Source: Rubrivivax sp. (GTDB taxonomy: Bacteria; Pseudomonadota; Gammaproteobacteria; Burkholderiales; Burkholderiaceae_C). Taken from it: a stretch of DNA of 64,000 bases. The stretch is taken from positions 1 through 64,000 of the forward strand of contig JAUXVE010000077.1 in the NCBI GenBank assembly GCA_030680415.1, written 5' to 3'. The notes below the pieces were generated by a model. The model ran no database searches and had not been told where the DNA came from. It was given only the letters and a program-made list of their open reading frames with translations. A program made the translations under genes and the position numbers. Within the stretch, counting starts at the first letter, position 1. Each line of letters begins with the position of its first letter. Below are positions 45,025 through 55,252 of the stretch, one piece after another.

Positions 45025-45399
45025 TCAGTGCAGCAGGCCGGGGAACACGAGTTCGAATTCGGCCACCGTCGCTTCGAACGGGTGGGCGTCCTCGGTCATG
45101 CACAGGTAGGTGCCGCGCATCTGGCCGTGCGGCGTGGTGATGCGCGTCCAGCTCGTGTACTCGAACTGCTCGCCGGGCTTGAGCAGCGGCTGGTGGCCGA
45201 CCACGGCCAGGCCGCGCACCTCTTCGCCGTTGCCACTGGCGTCGGTGATGATCCAGTGTCGCGCCACCAGCTGCCCGGTGATGTCGCCGGTGTTGCGGAT
45301 CGTCACCGTGTAGGCGAAGGCGTAGGGCCCGTCGGGCGGGTGGGACTGCTCGGGCAGGTACTGCACGCGCACGTCGCAGGTGAATTCGGGGCGGGACAT
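45025..45399 (-). CDS. apaG: ApaG protein
   Basis: The 124-residue ApaG has a fibronectin III-like fold and is a small cytoplasmic protein of unclear role (Co2+ resistance and Ap4A levels in E. coli). Family segments are FAYTVTIRNTGDITGQLVAR, HWIITDASGNGEEVRGLAVV and MRGTYLCMTEDAHPFEA. The ATG at 45399 opens MSRPEFTCDVRVQYLPEQS, the conserved N-terminus. Confidence 0.95.
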   Translation of the reverse strand: MSRPEFTCDVRVQYLPEQSHPPDGPYAFAYTVTIRNTGDITGQLVARHWIITDASGNGEEVRGLAVVGHQPLLKPGEQFEYTSWTRITTPHGQMRGTYLCMTEDAHPFEATVAEFELVFPGLLH

Positions 45400-45643
45400 C
45401 GGGGCGATTCTAGGCAGGGTGGGCATGGCCGCGGGGGGCCACCTAGAATCTTCCGTATGTTCAGCTGCCTCATCGCCCGCAGCGCAGGAAACACCACGTT
45501 CGCCCGAATGGGCGAGGAAGTCTGCGCGCTTGTCAGAGCCTGCGCCGACGCTTTCGGAACCGACGTCAGGATCTTTACGCCGAATGCCTACCAACCGGTG
45601 GCGGCAATGCGGTGCGGGCTGGCTGGCTGGGTAGACTGCTCAC
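45400..45643. other. Gap before R-M genes, short uncertain frame
   Basis: This 244-base gap separates apaG from the methyltransferase. It contains CCTAGAATCTTCC at about 45441-45453, a -10-like element followed by ATG at 45457. The frame from that ATG would give about 71 residues (MFSCLIARSAGNTTFARMGE and onward) and runs 26 bases into the methylase gene. It could be a small gene, a disrupted host gene at the R-M insertion point, or only leader sequence. I do not call it a CDS. Confidence 0.4.
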
Positions 45644-47098
45644 ATGCTGCAAGCCGCGCTGTTCCCTGATCACTGTGTCGATGATGCGCTTGGCGCAGCC
45701 TTCTGCGAAGGCACATCACCGGCCTTGCGGCGAAGCGAAGGTATCACACTGACGCCAGAATGGCTTGTCGATGCAATGGTAGACCGGGTCGCCGGCTGGG
45801 AAGGTGTTCAAACCGTCGTTGACGCGGGGGCCGGCAGTGGCCGCTTCTGCATTGCAGCGGCGCGACGCCTGCCGCAGGCGCACATCGTCGCGGTGGAGCG
45901 CAGCCCCCGCATGCTGGAGCTTCTGCGCGGCAACCTGTGCGCAAAGGGGTTGACGAATCGTGTGACCGTGGTCGAGGGCGACTTTCGCAGTGCCGTCGTG
46001 CCCAGGTCTGGCAGAACGGTCTACATCGGGAATCCGCCATTCGTTCGGCATCACGACATCGAACCGGAGTGGAAGGACTGGTACCGCAGTGGCATGCACG
46101 CGCTGGGGATCCAGGCGTCGCAATTGGCGGGACTGCACGCGCACTTTCTCTTGCGTATCGTGCAGGGCCTGCAGCCGGGTGACAGGTTTTGCCTGGTGGC
46201 AGCAGCCGAGTGGTTGGACAACGGGTACGGTTCAGCTCTGCGTTCCTTGCTTACCAGTACACAGACCCACCTGCGGGGTTTGTGGGTCGCGCCGCCCCGG
46301 GAGCCGGTGTTTCCCGATGCCCTGGTATCGGCAGCAGTGTTCGAGGCCGAATGCACAACCGATACCGGCAGCGCGCACCTCGGTGTCTTGGGCGCGCGCA
46401 CCTTTGCCACCATGCGCACACTTCCGGTGGCCGAGTTGGCTAGCGCCAAGCGTTGGACTGAGTTGTGCCAACCGCAGGCACCGACATCCGCTGCCGGCAT
46501 TGAAGTCGGTGATCTGTTCCGCGTCATTCGCGGTCAGGTGACGGGGCTCAACACAGCTTGGGTGCTGCCGTCCGAGAGTGCGCTGCTGCCGGCAGCGCTC
46601 ACCCTGCCAGCCGTTACCCGGGCACGGGAAATCATCGACGGCACCGTGAGTGCGCCCGGGGCGCTGCAGCGACTCAAGCGGGTGGTGAACCTGCCGCACG
46701 AGTTGGACACGGTCGCCCCCGATGTGCGGCCGCTGGTAGATGTATTTCTGGGCCATGCCCGTGCCCAGGGCGCGGCCAGCGGCTACGTGGCACGACAACG
46801 CCGACACTGGCACGCACTGGACCTGCGGCCGCCGCCTGCGGCCTTCGTCAGCTATATGGGCCGTCGGCCTCCGGTCTTCTGCCTCAACCCGTATGCGGTC
46901 AGCTACTTGAACATCGCGCACGGGCTCTATCCCCGTACGCCAGTTGCGCAGTCGACGCTGGAGCGCATCCTGACGTACCTCAACGCCCACACCGGCCTCT
47001 ACAGCGGCCGTGTCTACGGCGGCGGCTTGGCCAAGTTCGAGCCCAGTGACGTGGCGCGGCTGCGCATCCCGCCTGAAGCGTTGGCGGAGCGGGCATGA
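45644..47098 (+). CDS. Type II N6-adenine DNA methyltransferase
   Basis: The 484-residue class I SAM methyltransferase has motif I VVDAGAGSGRFCIAAAR (about 58-74) and motif IV NPPF at 130-133, the order of gamma-class adenine methylases (TaqI/PaeR7I-like), followed by a target-recognition region. It should protect host DNA. The stop overlaps the nuclease start (ATGA). Third-position GC is visibly lower than in flanking genes, suggesting acquisition. By its partner, the site is likely a SalI-like palindrome (inference). Confidence 0.88.
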   Translation: MLQAALFPDHCVDDALGAAFCEGTSPALRRSEGITLTPEWLVDAMVDRVAGWEGVQTVVDAGAGSGRFCIAAARRLPQAHIVAVERSPRMLELLRGNLCAKGLTNRVTVVEGDFRSAVVPRSGRTVYIGNPPFVRHHDIEPEWKDWYRSGMHALGIQASQLAGLHAHFLLRIVQGLQPGDRFCLVAAAEWLDNGYGSALRSLLTSTQTHLRGLWVAPPREPVFPDALVSAAVFEAECTTDTGSAHLGVLGARTFATMRTLPVAELASAKRWTELCQPQAPTSAAGIEVGDLFRVIRGQVTGLNTAWVLPSESALLPAALTLPAVTRAREIIDGTVSAPGALQRLKRVVNLPHELDTVAPDVRPLVDVFLGHARAQGAASGYVARQRRHWHALDLRPPPAAFVSYMGRRPPVFCLNPYAVSYLNIAHGLYPRTPVAQSTLERILTYLNAHTGLYSGRVYGGGLAKFEPSDVARLRIPPEALAERA

Positions 47099-48045
47099 CG
47101 GTGCAGCGTCTTGCCGGCGTGCGCTGGTGGTCGCTGGCCGAGATCGAAGCGGATGCCGCCGCGTCTCGTGCAGAGTTCAGACGCCGGCGGCTGGGTGAGC
47201 CGCTGGCGCGCTATCTGCAATCCTTCGATGCCGCGCAGCCGGTGGTCAAGCACTGGATCGGCGAGATCGAATCGCTCTTCGCCGGACGTATGCCGGACGC
47301 CGTCCTCAGGGCGGAGTTGCTGGGCACGGAGACGGCTCGCACGGCCTTGCGCTACTTGGGCGCACCGCCAATCTCCGACGATGACCTTGAAACTCTGGCC
47401 GAAGCGCGAATCGCGCGCGCCGCCGCAGGTGACGACGAGAGCTTGCGCAAGGTGCTGTCGGTGATGCAGTCGATCCTCGACCCGCGGCGTTTCCCATGGC
47501 TGGCAGCGGGAGTGGCCCCAACTCGCGGCCAGCGTCAGGCCGCTGAGCTGTCGACGACGGTTCTGATGGCGTCGCAGCGAGTGCAGACGCTGCGACGCGG
47601 TGATGAGAAGTCGGCGGTCGAGGGGGGTGTGAAGGGCCTGCTCGTTGGCAGCGGATGGACCGAGGGCGCGCCGCGCCGGGCGGCCGGGGTGCAGAAGCTC
47701 GTCACCGATGCTCCTGAACCGCGGACCTTCTACACACAAACCAACCTTGGCTCGGATAACGCCGACGTCATCGTGAGGCTGGACGATAGCCGGCTGCTCG
47801 CCGTCGAATGCAAGGGCTCCAACAGCGAGATCAACAGCCGCAAGCGCCTGAACAAAGAGGCTGCCCAGAACGCGCGCGCCTGGCTCGGGCGCTTTGGATC
47901 GGACCAAGTGATACCCGCGGTGGCGCTGCAGGGCGTTTTCAAGCCGCGCTACGTGGCAGAAGTTCAGGACACGCCCATGGCCATCTTCTGGAGCCACCGC
48001 CTGGACGATCTGCGCAACGTACTGTTGGGCGGCGGCGCCGGCTGA
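47095..48045 (+). CDS. XamI-family type II restriction endonuclease
   Basis: The 316-residue protein matches the XamI nuclease family as I remember it: the middle segment with LRYLGAPPISDDDLETLA, RRFPWLAAG and LMASQRVQTLRR, then a PD-(D/E)XK-like core with Asp224 (NADVIVRLDD) and Glu238-Cys-Lys240 (LAVECKGSNSEINS). XamI cuts GTCGAC; whether this protein has the same specificity is inferred. It begins inside the methylase stop codon, an order that lets methylase be made first. Confidence 0.87.
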   Translation: MTVQRLAGVRWWSLAEIEADAAASRAEFRRRRLGEPLARYLQSFDAAQPVVKHWIGEIESLFAGRMPDAVLRAELLGTETARTALRYLGAPPISDDDLETLAEARIARAAAGDDESLRKVLSVMQSILDPRRFPWLAAGVAPTRGQRQAAELSTTVLMASQRVQTLRRGDEKSAVEGGVKGLLVGSGWTEGAPRRAAGVQKLVTDAPEPRTFYTQTNLGSDNADVIVRLDDSRLLAVECKGSNSEINSRKRLNKEAAQNARAWLGRFGSDQVIPAVALQGVFKPRYVAEVQDTPMAIFWSHRLDDLRNVLLGGGAG

Positions 48046-48050
48046 CGAGG

Positions 48051-49429
<1,379 letters not shown>

Positions 49430-49433
<4 letters not shown>

Positions 49434-49885
49434 AGCTTGCCTTCGTGCGGCGAGGTCCGATCGATGCGCCGCGCCAGCAGCACCGAGGTGGTAGTCTTGC
49501 GCACGCCGTCGATGGCGCCGATCTCGTCCAGCAGTGCATCCAGCCGCGCGGTGGACTCGGCGCGCAGCAGCGCCATGTAGTCGAACTCGCCGCTCACGCT
49601 GCAGAGCTGGCGCAGCTCGGGCAAGGACGCCAGGCGCTGCGTCACCTGGCGCGCCGACTTGGGCTCGGTGACGATGCCGACGAAGGCCTCGACGCCGCGG
49701 TCGGCCTCGTCCTGCCCCAGGCGCACCGTGTAGCCGACGATGACGCCGTTGCGCTCCAGTCGCGTCAGCCGCGCCAGCACCGTCGTACGCGCCACTCCGA
49801 GCTGGCGCGCCAGTGCCGCCGTGCTGGCGCGCGCATCGGCCTGCAGCAGGGCGAGCAGACGGCGGTCGAGCGTGTCCAGGGTCAT
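49430..49885 (-). CDS. Lrp/AsnC regulator upstream of dbpA
   Basis: The 151-residue Lrp/AsnC protein has a winged helix-turn-helix at about 1-60 (ARQLGVARTTVLARLTRLE) and a RAM domain. Its stop overlaps the dbpA start by four bases, so the two are made together, an unusual partner for a helicase. Ligand unknown. It starts at ATG 49885 with MTLDTLDRRLLALLQADARA. Confidence 0.85.
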
Positions 49886-49964
49886 GCGGCGATGCGGGCG
49901 TGCATGTCTGCATTGTCGCGGCAACGCCGCCGGCGCCCCGATCGGTGCGACCCGCGTCCTGCTC

Positions 49965-51260
49965 TCAATAGTTCAGCGCCCGCGGCAGCCACAGCGAGAT
50001 CGCCGGGAAGGCGATCAGCACCACCAGCAGCAGCAGCATCGACAGCACGAACCACAGCACCCAGCGCACCGTCTGCTCCATGCGCACGCCGGCCAGCCTG
50101 GACGAGACCATCAGGTTCACCGCCAGCGGTGGCGTGAACTGGCCGATCGCGACCATGTAGGTCAGGATGACACCGAACCACACCGGGTCCCAGTCGTAGG
50201 CACGCATCAGCGGCAGCAGCAGCGGCACGAAGATGAGAAAGATCGAGATCCCGTCCAGCACCATGCCCACCGCCAGCAGCACCAACACCACCAGTGCCAG
50301 CGCACCGTAGGAGCCCAGGCCGCTGCCGGTGATGAACTGCGTGATCGGGTCCACCAGCCCCAGCGTGCTGACGGCGTAGGCGAAGATGCTGGCCAGCGCG
50401 ATGACGACCATGATCACGCCCGAGGTCTCGGCCGCGTCGGCCAGGATGAGCCCCAGGTCGCGCAAGCCGATCGTGCGATAAACGACCATGCCGACGAACA
50501 GCCCGTAAAAGACGGCGACGACAGCGGCCTCGGTCGGCGTGAACCAGCCGGCGCGCATGCCGCCCAGGATCAACACCGGCGCCACCAGGCCCCAGCTGGC
50601 CTCGCGCAGCGACGGCCACAACGGCGGCCGTGGTTCGACCTGCTCCTGGGTGCCGAAGCCGTGCCGGCGCGCCAGCCACACGGCCGGCACGATCAGCGCG
50701 ATCGAGGTCAGCACGCCCGGCAACAGGCCGGCGGCGAACAGCGCCGGCACCGAGGCCCCCGGCACCAGCACCGAATAGACGATGAAGGCGATCGACGGCG
50801 GGATCAGGATATCCACCGCCGCCGCCGCGCCGACGACGCTGGCCGAGTAGGCGGGCGGATAACCGGCGCGGGCCATCGCCACCAGCATCACGCCGCCCAC
50901 CGCCGCCGCCGTGGCCGGGCCGGAGCCGGAGATGCCGCCCAGGAACATCGCCACCAGGATCGCCACCATCGGCAGCATGCCCGGGCCGCGGCCGACGATC
51001 GCCATCGCAAAGCGCACCAGCCGCTGCGCGACGCCCGAGCGGTCGAAGATCACGCCCACCAGCACGAACATCGGCAGCGCCAGCAGCGGGTACTTGGCGA
51101 TGCCGGCGTAGAAATTGTTCGGCAGCGACATCCAGCCCAGTTCGGCCAACCCGATGCCGACCGCGCCGCCCAGCATCAGCGCCACGCCGATCGGCACGCC
51201 GGCCAGCATCAGGGCCACGAAGGCGGCGAAGATGAGGACGCCACTCAAGCGCGCCTCCAT
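49965..51260 (-). CDS. dctM: TRAP transporter large permease (second system)
   Basis: The 431-residue protein has about twelve spans and DctM features: VPIGVALMLGGAVGIGLAEL, LPMFVLVGVIFDRSG, GGISGSGPATAAAVGGVMLV, and IPPSIAFIVYSVLVP. It differs clearly from the first DctM at 32-33.5 kb. It overlaps dctQ by 16 bases. It is the last gene of the TRAP-E1 operon. The ATG at 51260 gives MEARLSGVLIFAAFVALML. Confidence 0.92.
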   Translation of the reverse strand: MEARLSGVLIFAAFVALMLAGVPIGVALMLGGAVGIGLAELGWMSLPNNFYAGIAKYPLLALPMFVLVGVIFDRSGVAQRLVRFAMAIVGRGPGMLPMVAILVAMFLGGISGSGPATAAAVGGVMLVAMARAGYPPAYSASVVGAAAAVDILIPPSIAFIVYSVLVPGASVPALFAAGLLPGVLTSIALIVPAVWLARRHGFGTQEQVEPRPPLWPSLREASWGLVAPVLILGGMRAGWFTPTEAAVVAVFYGLFVGMVVYRTIGLRDLGLILADAAETSGVIMVVIALASIFAYAVSTLGLVDPITQFITGSGLGSYGALALVVLVLLAVGMVLDGISIFLIFVPLLLPLMRAYDWDPVWFGVILTYMVAIGQFTPPLAVNLMVSSRLAGVRMEQTVRWVLWFVLSMLLLLVVLIAFPAISLWLPRALNY

Positions 51261-51733
51261 ACGCGCACGAACTGCTGCAAGGCGCGCGCGGCGATGGCCA
51301 GCGCGAACACCGGCAGGGCCACCGTGTACCACCACTGCGGCACGCCGATGCCGGGCGAGGTGACCTCGTAGCGGAAGTCGTCCCAGGCCAGCCGCCCGCC
51401 CAGCGCGGCCAGCAGCGTGAAGGCGAGCAGGGTGGCTGCCGCCGACAGCAGCGCCAGCGCGCGCCGCTGCACCGGCGAGCCCTTGCCGAAGAAGACCTCG
51501 ATGCGGATGTGCCGGTCGCGCGCCACCGCGGCGCCGGCGGCCACCAGCGTCAGCACCACCATCAGCGAAATCGAGATCTCCTCGGTCCAGGCGAAGGACT
51601 GGTTCGTGAAATAGCGCGCCAGCACATTGGCGAAGGTGATCAGCGCCAGCAGCGCGAGCACCGCGGCACCGAGCCAGTCTTCCCAGCGCAGGCGCAGATG
51701 GGCGGCGGCGGCGCTCTCCTGGGCTTGGGTCAT
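51245..51733 (-). CDS. dctQ: TRAP transporter small permease (second system)
   Basis: The 162-residue protein has four spans with the DctQ motifs NVLARYFTNQSFAWTEEISI and ARDRHIRIEVFFGK. It lies 125 bases after dctP with a hairpin in the gap, and overlaps dctM. Confidence 0.9.
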   Translation of the reverse strand: MTQAQESAAAAHLRLRWEDWLGAAVLALLALITFANVLARYFTNQSFAWTEEISISLMVVLTLVAAGAAVARDRHIRIEVFFGKGSPVQRRALALLSAAATLLAFTLLAALGGRLAWDDFRYEVTSPGIGVPQWWYTVALPVFALAIAARALQQFVRVWRRA

Positions 51734-51775
51734 GGGCGAAGGGTGGCGCGGGGGCGGGTTCAGGGGGGCGGGGGG

Positions 51776-51808
51776 TCAGGCGCCGGGCCGGCGAGGCCCG
51801 CTGCCTGA
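51776..51808 (-). terminator. Hairpin between second dctP and dctQ
   Basis: TCAGGC (51776-51781) pairs with GCCTGA (51803-51808), and GGGCC (51785-51789) with GGCCC (51795-51799) inside it. Its position, just after dctP and before dctQM, is the same as in the first TRAP operon. It may limit read-through into the permease genes or protect the dctP message. Confidence 0.5.
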
Positions 51809-51858
51809 GGTCGGTGCAAGCGAGCGTGCCACCGGGTGTGACCCGGCCGCGGCCCGCC

Positions 51859-52923
51859 TCAGCCGCGCTTACGGTTGGCGACGGCCGCCTGGGCCTCGCG
51901 CACCATCTCGACGCCGACCTGCTGCGTCCACTTGTCGAACACCGGCTTGACGGCCTGCTTGAAGGCGTCCTTCTCGGCCGCGCTCAGTTCGGTGACCTTG
52001 ACGCCCAGCGCCTCGACTTCCTTCACCATCGACTGGTCGTTGCCCGACAAGCCCTTGCGCGCGATCGCGATCTCCTGCTGGCCGGCTTGCACCGCCGCCT
52101 GGCGCACGATCTCGCGGTCGGCCGGCGTCCACGAATTCCAGACGTCGCGATTGACGACGAAGATCAGCGGGTCGGCCACGTAACCCCAGCGGGTCACGAA
52201 CTTCTGCGACAGCGTGTGCAGCTTGGCGGCGGTGAAGATGTGCAGCGGGTTCTCCTGCCCTTCCACGGCGCCCGAGGCCAGCGCCGGTTGGGCATCGGCC
52301 CAGCTCATCTGCGTCGGGTTGGCGCCCAGCGCGGTGAAGGTGTCGTTGAAGATCGGCGAGCCGACGACGCGAAACTTCAGCCCCTTCATGTCGGCCGGGG
52401 TGCGGATCTCGCGCTTGGAGTTGGTGACCTCGCGGAAGCCGTTCTCGCCCCAGGCCAGCGGCACGACACCGGCCTTCTCGACGATCTGCATGATCTGCTG
52501 GCCGATCTTGCCCTGCGTCAGCGCATCCAGCCCGGCGTGGTCCTGCGCCAGGAAAGGCAGCGAGAACAGGTTCAACTGGCGCACCTGGGGCGACCAGTTG
52601 ATGGTGGAGCCGACCGCCATGTCGATCACGCCCTGGCGGATGGCGCTGAACTCGCGCGTCTGGTCGCCGTTGATCAGCGACACGCCCGGGTACATCTTGA
52701 TGTTGATGCGGCCCTGCGTGCGCTCGCGCACCAGGTTGATCCAGATCTCGGCGCCCTTGCCCCAGGGGAAGGCGGTGCCGACCACCGTGGACAGCCGGTA
52801 CTCGGCCTTGTAGCTGCCCTGCGCCAGCGCGCGGCCGGTCAGCAGGAAGGGGGCGGTCAGCGTGGCCGAACCGGCCAGGCCGGTCTTGAGGAGCGAACGA
52901 CGGTCCATGAGACTGGTCTCCAT
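51859..52923 (-). CDS. dctP: TRAP substrate-binding protein (second system)
   Basis: The 354-residue periplasmic protein has an RR-containing signal (MDRRSLLKTGLAGSATLTAP, cleavage near RALAQ), suggesting Tat export. DctP features include FAIRQGVIDMAVGS-like FSAIRQGVIDMAVGS and MKGLKFRVVGSPIFNDTFTALGANPTQMSWAD-type sequence with the carboxylate-binding Arg in KFRVVGSP. It is followed by dctQM and preceded by E1 alpha/beta genes 11 bases away, so the ligand is likely a 2-oxoacid, a related acid, or a precursor used by that dehydrogenase. Confidence 0.92.
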   Translation of the reverse strand: METSLMDRRSLLKTGLAGSATLTAPFLLTGRALAQGSYKAEYRLSTVVGTAFPWGKGAEIWINLVRERTQGRINIKMYPGVSLINGDQTREFSAIRQGVIDMAVGSTINWSPQVRQLNLFSLPFLAQDHAGLDALTQGKIGQQIMQIVEKAGVVPLAWGENGFREVTNSKREIRTPADMKGLKFRVVGSPIFNDTFTALGANPTQMSWADAQPALASGAVEGQENPLHIFTAAKLHTLSQKFVTRWGYVADPLIFVVNRDVWNSWTPADREIVRQAAVQAGQQEIAIARKGLSGNDQSMVKEVEALGVKVTELSAAEKDAFKQAVKPVFDKWTQQVGVEMVREAQAAVANRKRG

Positions 52924-52934
52924 TGGTTGTGTGA

Positions 52935-53930
52935 TCAGGACGGCAGTTTAGTGGCTTGCCCGGTCGGGCCGCTGCGGTCGAGCAAGGCGCGGGCGCGCGC
53001 CACGATGCCCGGCACCGACAGCCGGGCCTGTGCTTCCAGCACCGGTGCATAGCCTACCGGCACGCGTGGTGCGCCCAGCCGGGCCACACGCGCGCCGCTG
53101 TGCTCTGCCAGCGTGGCGGCGATCTCGGCACCGAAGCCGGCCACCTGCACGGCCTCGTGCACCACCAGCACGCGACCGGTGCGGGCCGCGGAGGCCAGCA
53201 CCGCGTCGCGGTCCCAGGGCCACAGCGTGCGCAGGTCGATGACCTCGGTGTCCACACCGTCGGCGGCCAGCGCCCGGGCGGCGGCCATGCAGTCATGCAC
53301 CGCCTTGCTCCAGCTCACCAGCGTGAGGTCGCGCCCGGCGCGCAGCGTGCGCGCGCGGCCGATCTGGCCCGCCATCTGCGTGTCCACTTCGCCTTCCAGC
53401 GCCCACAGTTCCTTGTGCTCCAGATACGCCACCGGGTCGCCGCAGTCGATCGCTGCGCGCAACAGCGAGTGGTTGTCCTGCGGCGTGCCGGGCGTCATCA
53501 CCACCAGCCCCGGCACATGCGCGAACCAGCTCTCCAGCGACTGCGAGTGCTGCGCCGCCGACGCGCTCCAGATGCCGATCGGCATGCGGATCACGGCCGG
53601 CACGCGGCCCTGGCCGCCGAACATGTAGCGGTTCTTCGCCGCCTGGTTGACGATCTCGTCCATCGCGCACAGCGCGAAGTCCATGACCCGCATCTCGACC
53701 ACCGGCTTGAGCCCGGTCAGCGCCATGCCGACCGCGGCGCCGACGATCGTGGCCTCCGAGATCGGCGTGTCGATCACGCGCTGCGGGCCGAAGCGCTCGG
53801 CCAGACCGCGGTACTGGCCGAAGATGCCGCCGCGGCCCAGGTCCTCGCCCAGCGCCACCACGCGCGGGTCGGCCTGCATCGCGATCGCCAGGGCGTCGGC
53901 GGCGGCGGCAGCGTAGCTCATCACCGCCAT
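52935..53930 (-). CDS. 2-oxoacid/acetoin dehydrogenase E1 beta subunit
   Basis: The 331-residue protein has the transketolase-like pyrimidine domain (about 1-180: VVALGEDLGRGGIFGQYRGL, then DTPISEATIVGAAVGMALTG) and the C-terminal domain (about 200-320: EVIDLRTLWPWDRDAVLASA). With the alpha subunit it would decarboxylate a 2-oxoacid or acetoin with TPP. It overlaps the alpha gene by ten bases. AcoB-like and PdhB-like annotations are both possible. E2 and E3 genes are not in the window. Confidence 0.9.
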   Translation of the reverse strand: MAVMSYAAAAADALAIAMQADPRVVALGEDLGRGGIFGQYRGLAERFGPQRVIDTPISEATIVGAAVGMALTGLKPVVEMRVMDFALCAMDEIVNQAAKNRYMFGGQGRVPAVIRMPIGIWSASAAQHSQSLESWFAHVPGLVVMTPGTPQDNHSLLRAAIDCGDPVAYLEHKELWALEGEVDTQMAGQIGRARTLRAGRDLTLVSWSKAVHDCMAAARALAADGVDTEVIDLRTLWPWDRDAVLASAARTGRVLVVHEAVQVAGFGAEIAATLAEHSGARVARLGAPRVPVGYAPVLEAQARLSVPGIVARARALLDRSGPTGQATKLPS

Positions 53931-54949
53931 GTCCCGGCCCCCTGGTCCTGCACCTGTTCGAACGCGGCCTGCGCGTCGGGCCAGGGTGCGGCGGCGGCCG
54001 AGGCGAGCGCGGTGGCGATCTCGTCGCGGGCGGCGTGCATCACCGCGTCCAGCTGCGTGGCAGGGACGCCGCGTGCCAGCAAGCGCTGCCGCGTGCGCAG
54101 CAGCGGGTCGTCTTCCAGCGCGGCCTGTAGTTCGGCCGCGTCGCGGTAGGCCGCCGGGTCCACCGACACGTGGCCCTTGAAGCGGTAGGTGCGGGCGTGC
54201 AGCAGGCGCGGGCCGGCGCCCGCACGCAGCTCGGCCACCAGTGTCCGCGCGGCCCGGTACACGGCCTCGACATCGTTGCCGTCGACTTCCAGCGCCGGTA
54301 CGCCGTGCGCGCGCGCCCGGGCGGCGGCGCCTTCACCGGCCGACAAGGCGCCGGTCTTCGTCGTGGCCGACCACTGGTTGTTCTCGCAGACGAAGAGCAT
54401 CGGCAGCTGGAAGGCGGCGGCCCAGTTCAGCCCTTCGGCGAAGGGGCCGCGGTTGATGGCGCCGTCGCCGAAGAAGCTGACCGCGATGGCGTCCACGCCG
54501 CGGATGCGGATCGACTGCGCCGCGCCGACGGCGATCGGGATGCCGGCGGCGACCACGCCGTTGGCGCCCAGCATGCCGACCGAGAAATCGGCAATGTGCA
54601 TCGAGCCACCGCGGCCGCCGCAGTAGCCGCTGGCCTTGCCGAACAGCTCGTGCAACATGCGCTCGGGGTCGGCGCCCTTGGCCAGCGTGTGGCCGTGGCC
54701 GCGGTGGGTGGAGGTCAGATAGTCGGTGCTGCGCAGGTGGGCGCAGACGCCGGCCGCCACCGCTTCCTGGCCGGTGGACAGGTGCAGCGGGCCGCGCACC
54801 GCCACCTGCTCGCCGACGGCCTGGCCGAATGCGGCAACGCCGCCCTGGCTGGCCAGTTCGGCAGCGTCCTCGAAGGCGCGGATGCGCCACATCGTGCGGT
54901 ACAGGTCCAGCAGGGTCGGGACCGGTATCTCCGGCTCAATCACGGTCAC
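53921..54949 (-). CDS. 2-oxoacid/acetoin dehydrogenase E1 alpha subunit
   Basis: The 342-residue TPP-binding subunit has HLSTGQEAVAAGVCAHLRST near 55-75, TSTHRGHGHTLAKG, and the TPP/Mg motif GDGAINRGPFAEGLNWAA with its terminal Asn in CENNQW. It resembles AcoA/PdhA. It is the first gene of a five-gene minus-strand unit (E1 alpha, E1 beta, dctP, dctQ, dctM). The substrate is unknown; acetoin is plausible because AcoA-like proteins share this wording. Confidence 0.9.
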   Translation of the reverse strand: MTVIEPEIPVPTLLDLYRTMWRIRAFEDAAELASQGGVAAFGQAVGEQVAVRGPLHLSTGQEAVAAGVCAHLRSTDYLTSTHRGHGHTLAKGADPERMLHELFGKASGYCGGRGGSMHIADFSVGMLGANGVVAAGIPIAVGAAQSIRIRGVDAIAVSFFGDGAINRGPFAEGLNWAAAFQLPMLFVCENNQWSATTKTGALSAGEGAAARARAHGVPALEVDGNDVEAVYRAARTLVAELRAGAGPRLLHARTYRFKGHVSVDPAAYRDAAELQAALEDDPLLRTRQRLLARGVPATQLDAVMHAARDEIATALASAAAAPWPDAQAAFEQVQDQGAGTWR

Positions 54950-55252
54950 GGCGGCGGGTCTCCAGCATGGGGGGCGCGTCGACTATACGGGCGGCGGACG
55001 GGAGTCCCGCCGCCCGCTGCCGCGGGCCCGACCGCGCTGATCCACCACAGCTTGATCCAAAGCAAGCCGTCGGTTTTGTGGCGCGGATAGCCTTCGTCCG
55101 TCATTTTGCTGCCCGGCCTGTTCGGCGCAGCGGTGCCAAGAACAGAGGGATCAACGCGTGGCCTTGCCTGAAGGATTTGTCGACCATCGCTGCCTCGGCG
55201 CCCATGGGTGCGCGTCGGGCAGCGGCGGCAGCAGCGGGCGGGGGGAAGTGCG
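54950..55252. promoter_or_regulatory. Divergent gap between E1 operon and nuo operon
   Basis: This 303-base gap must contain promoters for both operons. A 10-bp perfect GC stem (54988-54997 with 55007-55016) stands near the E1 side. The stretch 55050-55110 is less GC-rich (TTGATCCAAAGC, GGTTTTGTGGCGCGGATAGC), with no convincing -35/-10 pair. No tRNA or short gene with a credible start was found; the last 60 bases are GC-rich leader. Confidence 0.5.

Noticed and set aside
54950-55252. tRNA gene upstream of nuoA
   Set aside because: Some betaproteobacteria have a tRNA-Leu before nuoA. I looked for a T-loop (GGTTCGANTCC) and acceptor pairing and found none.
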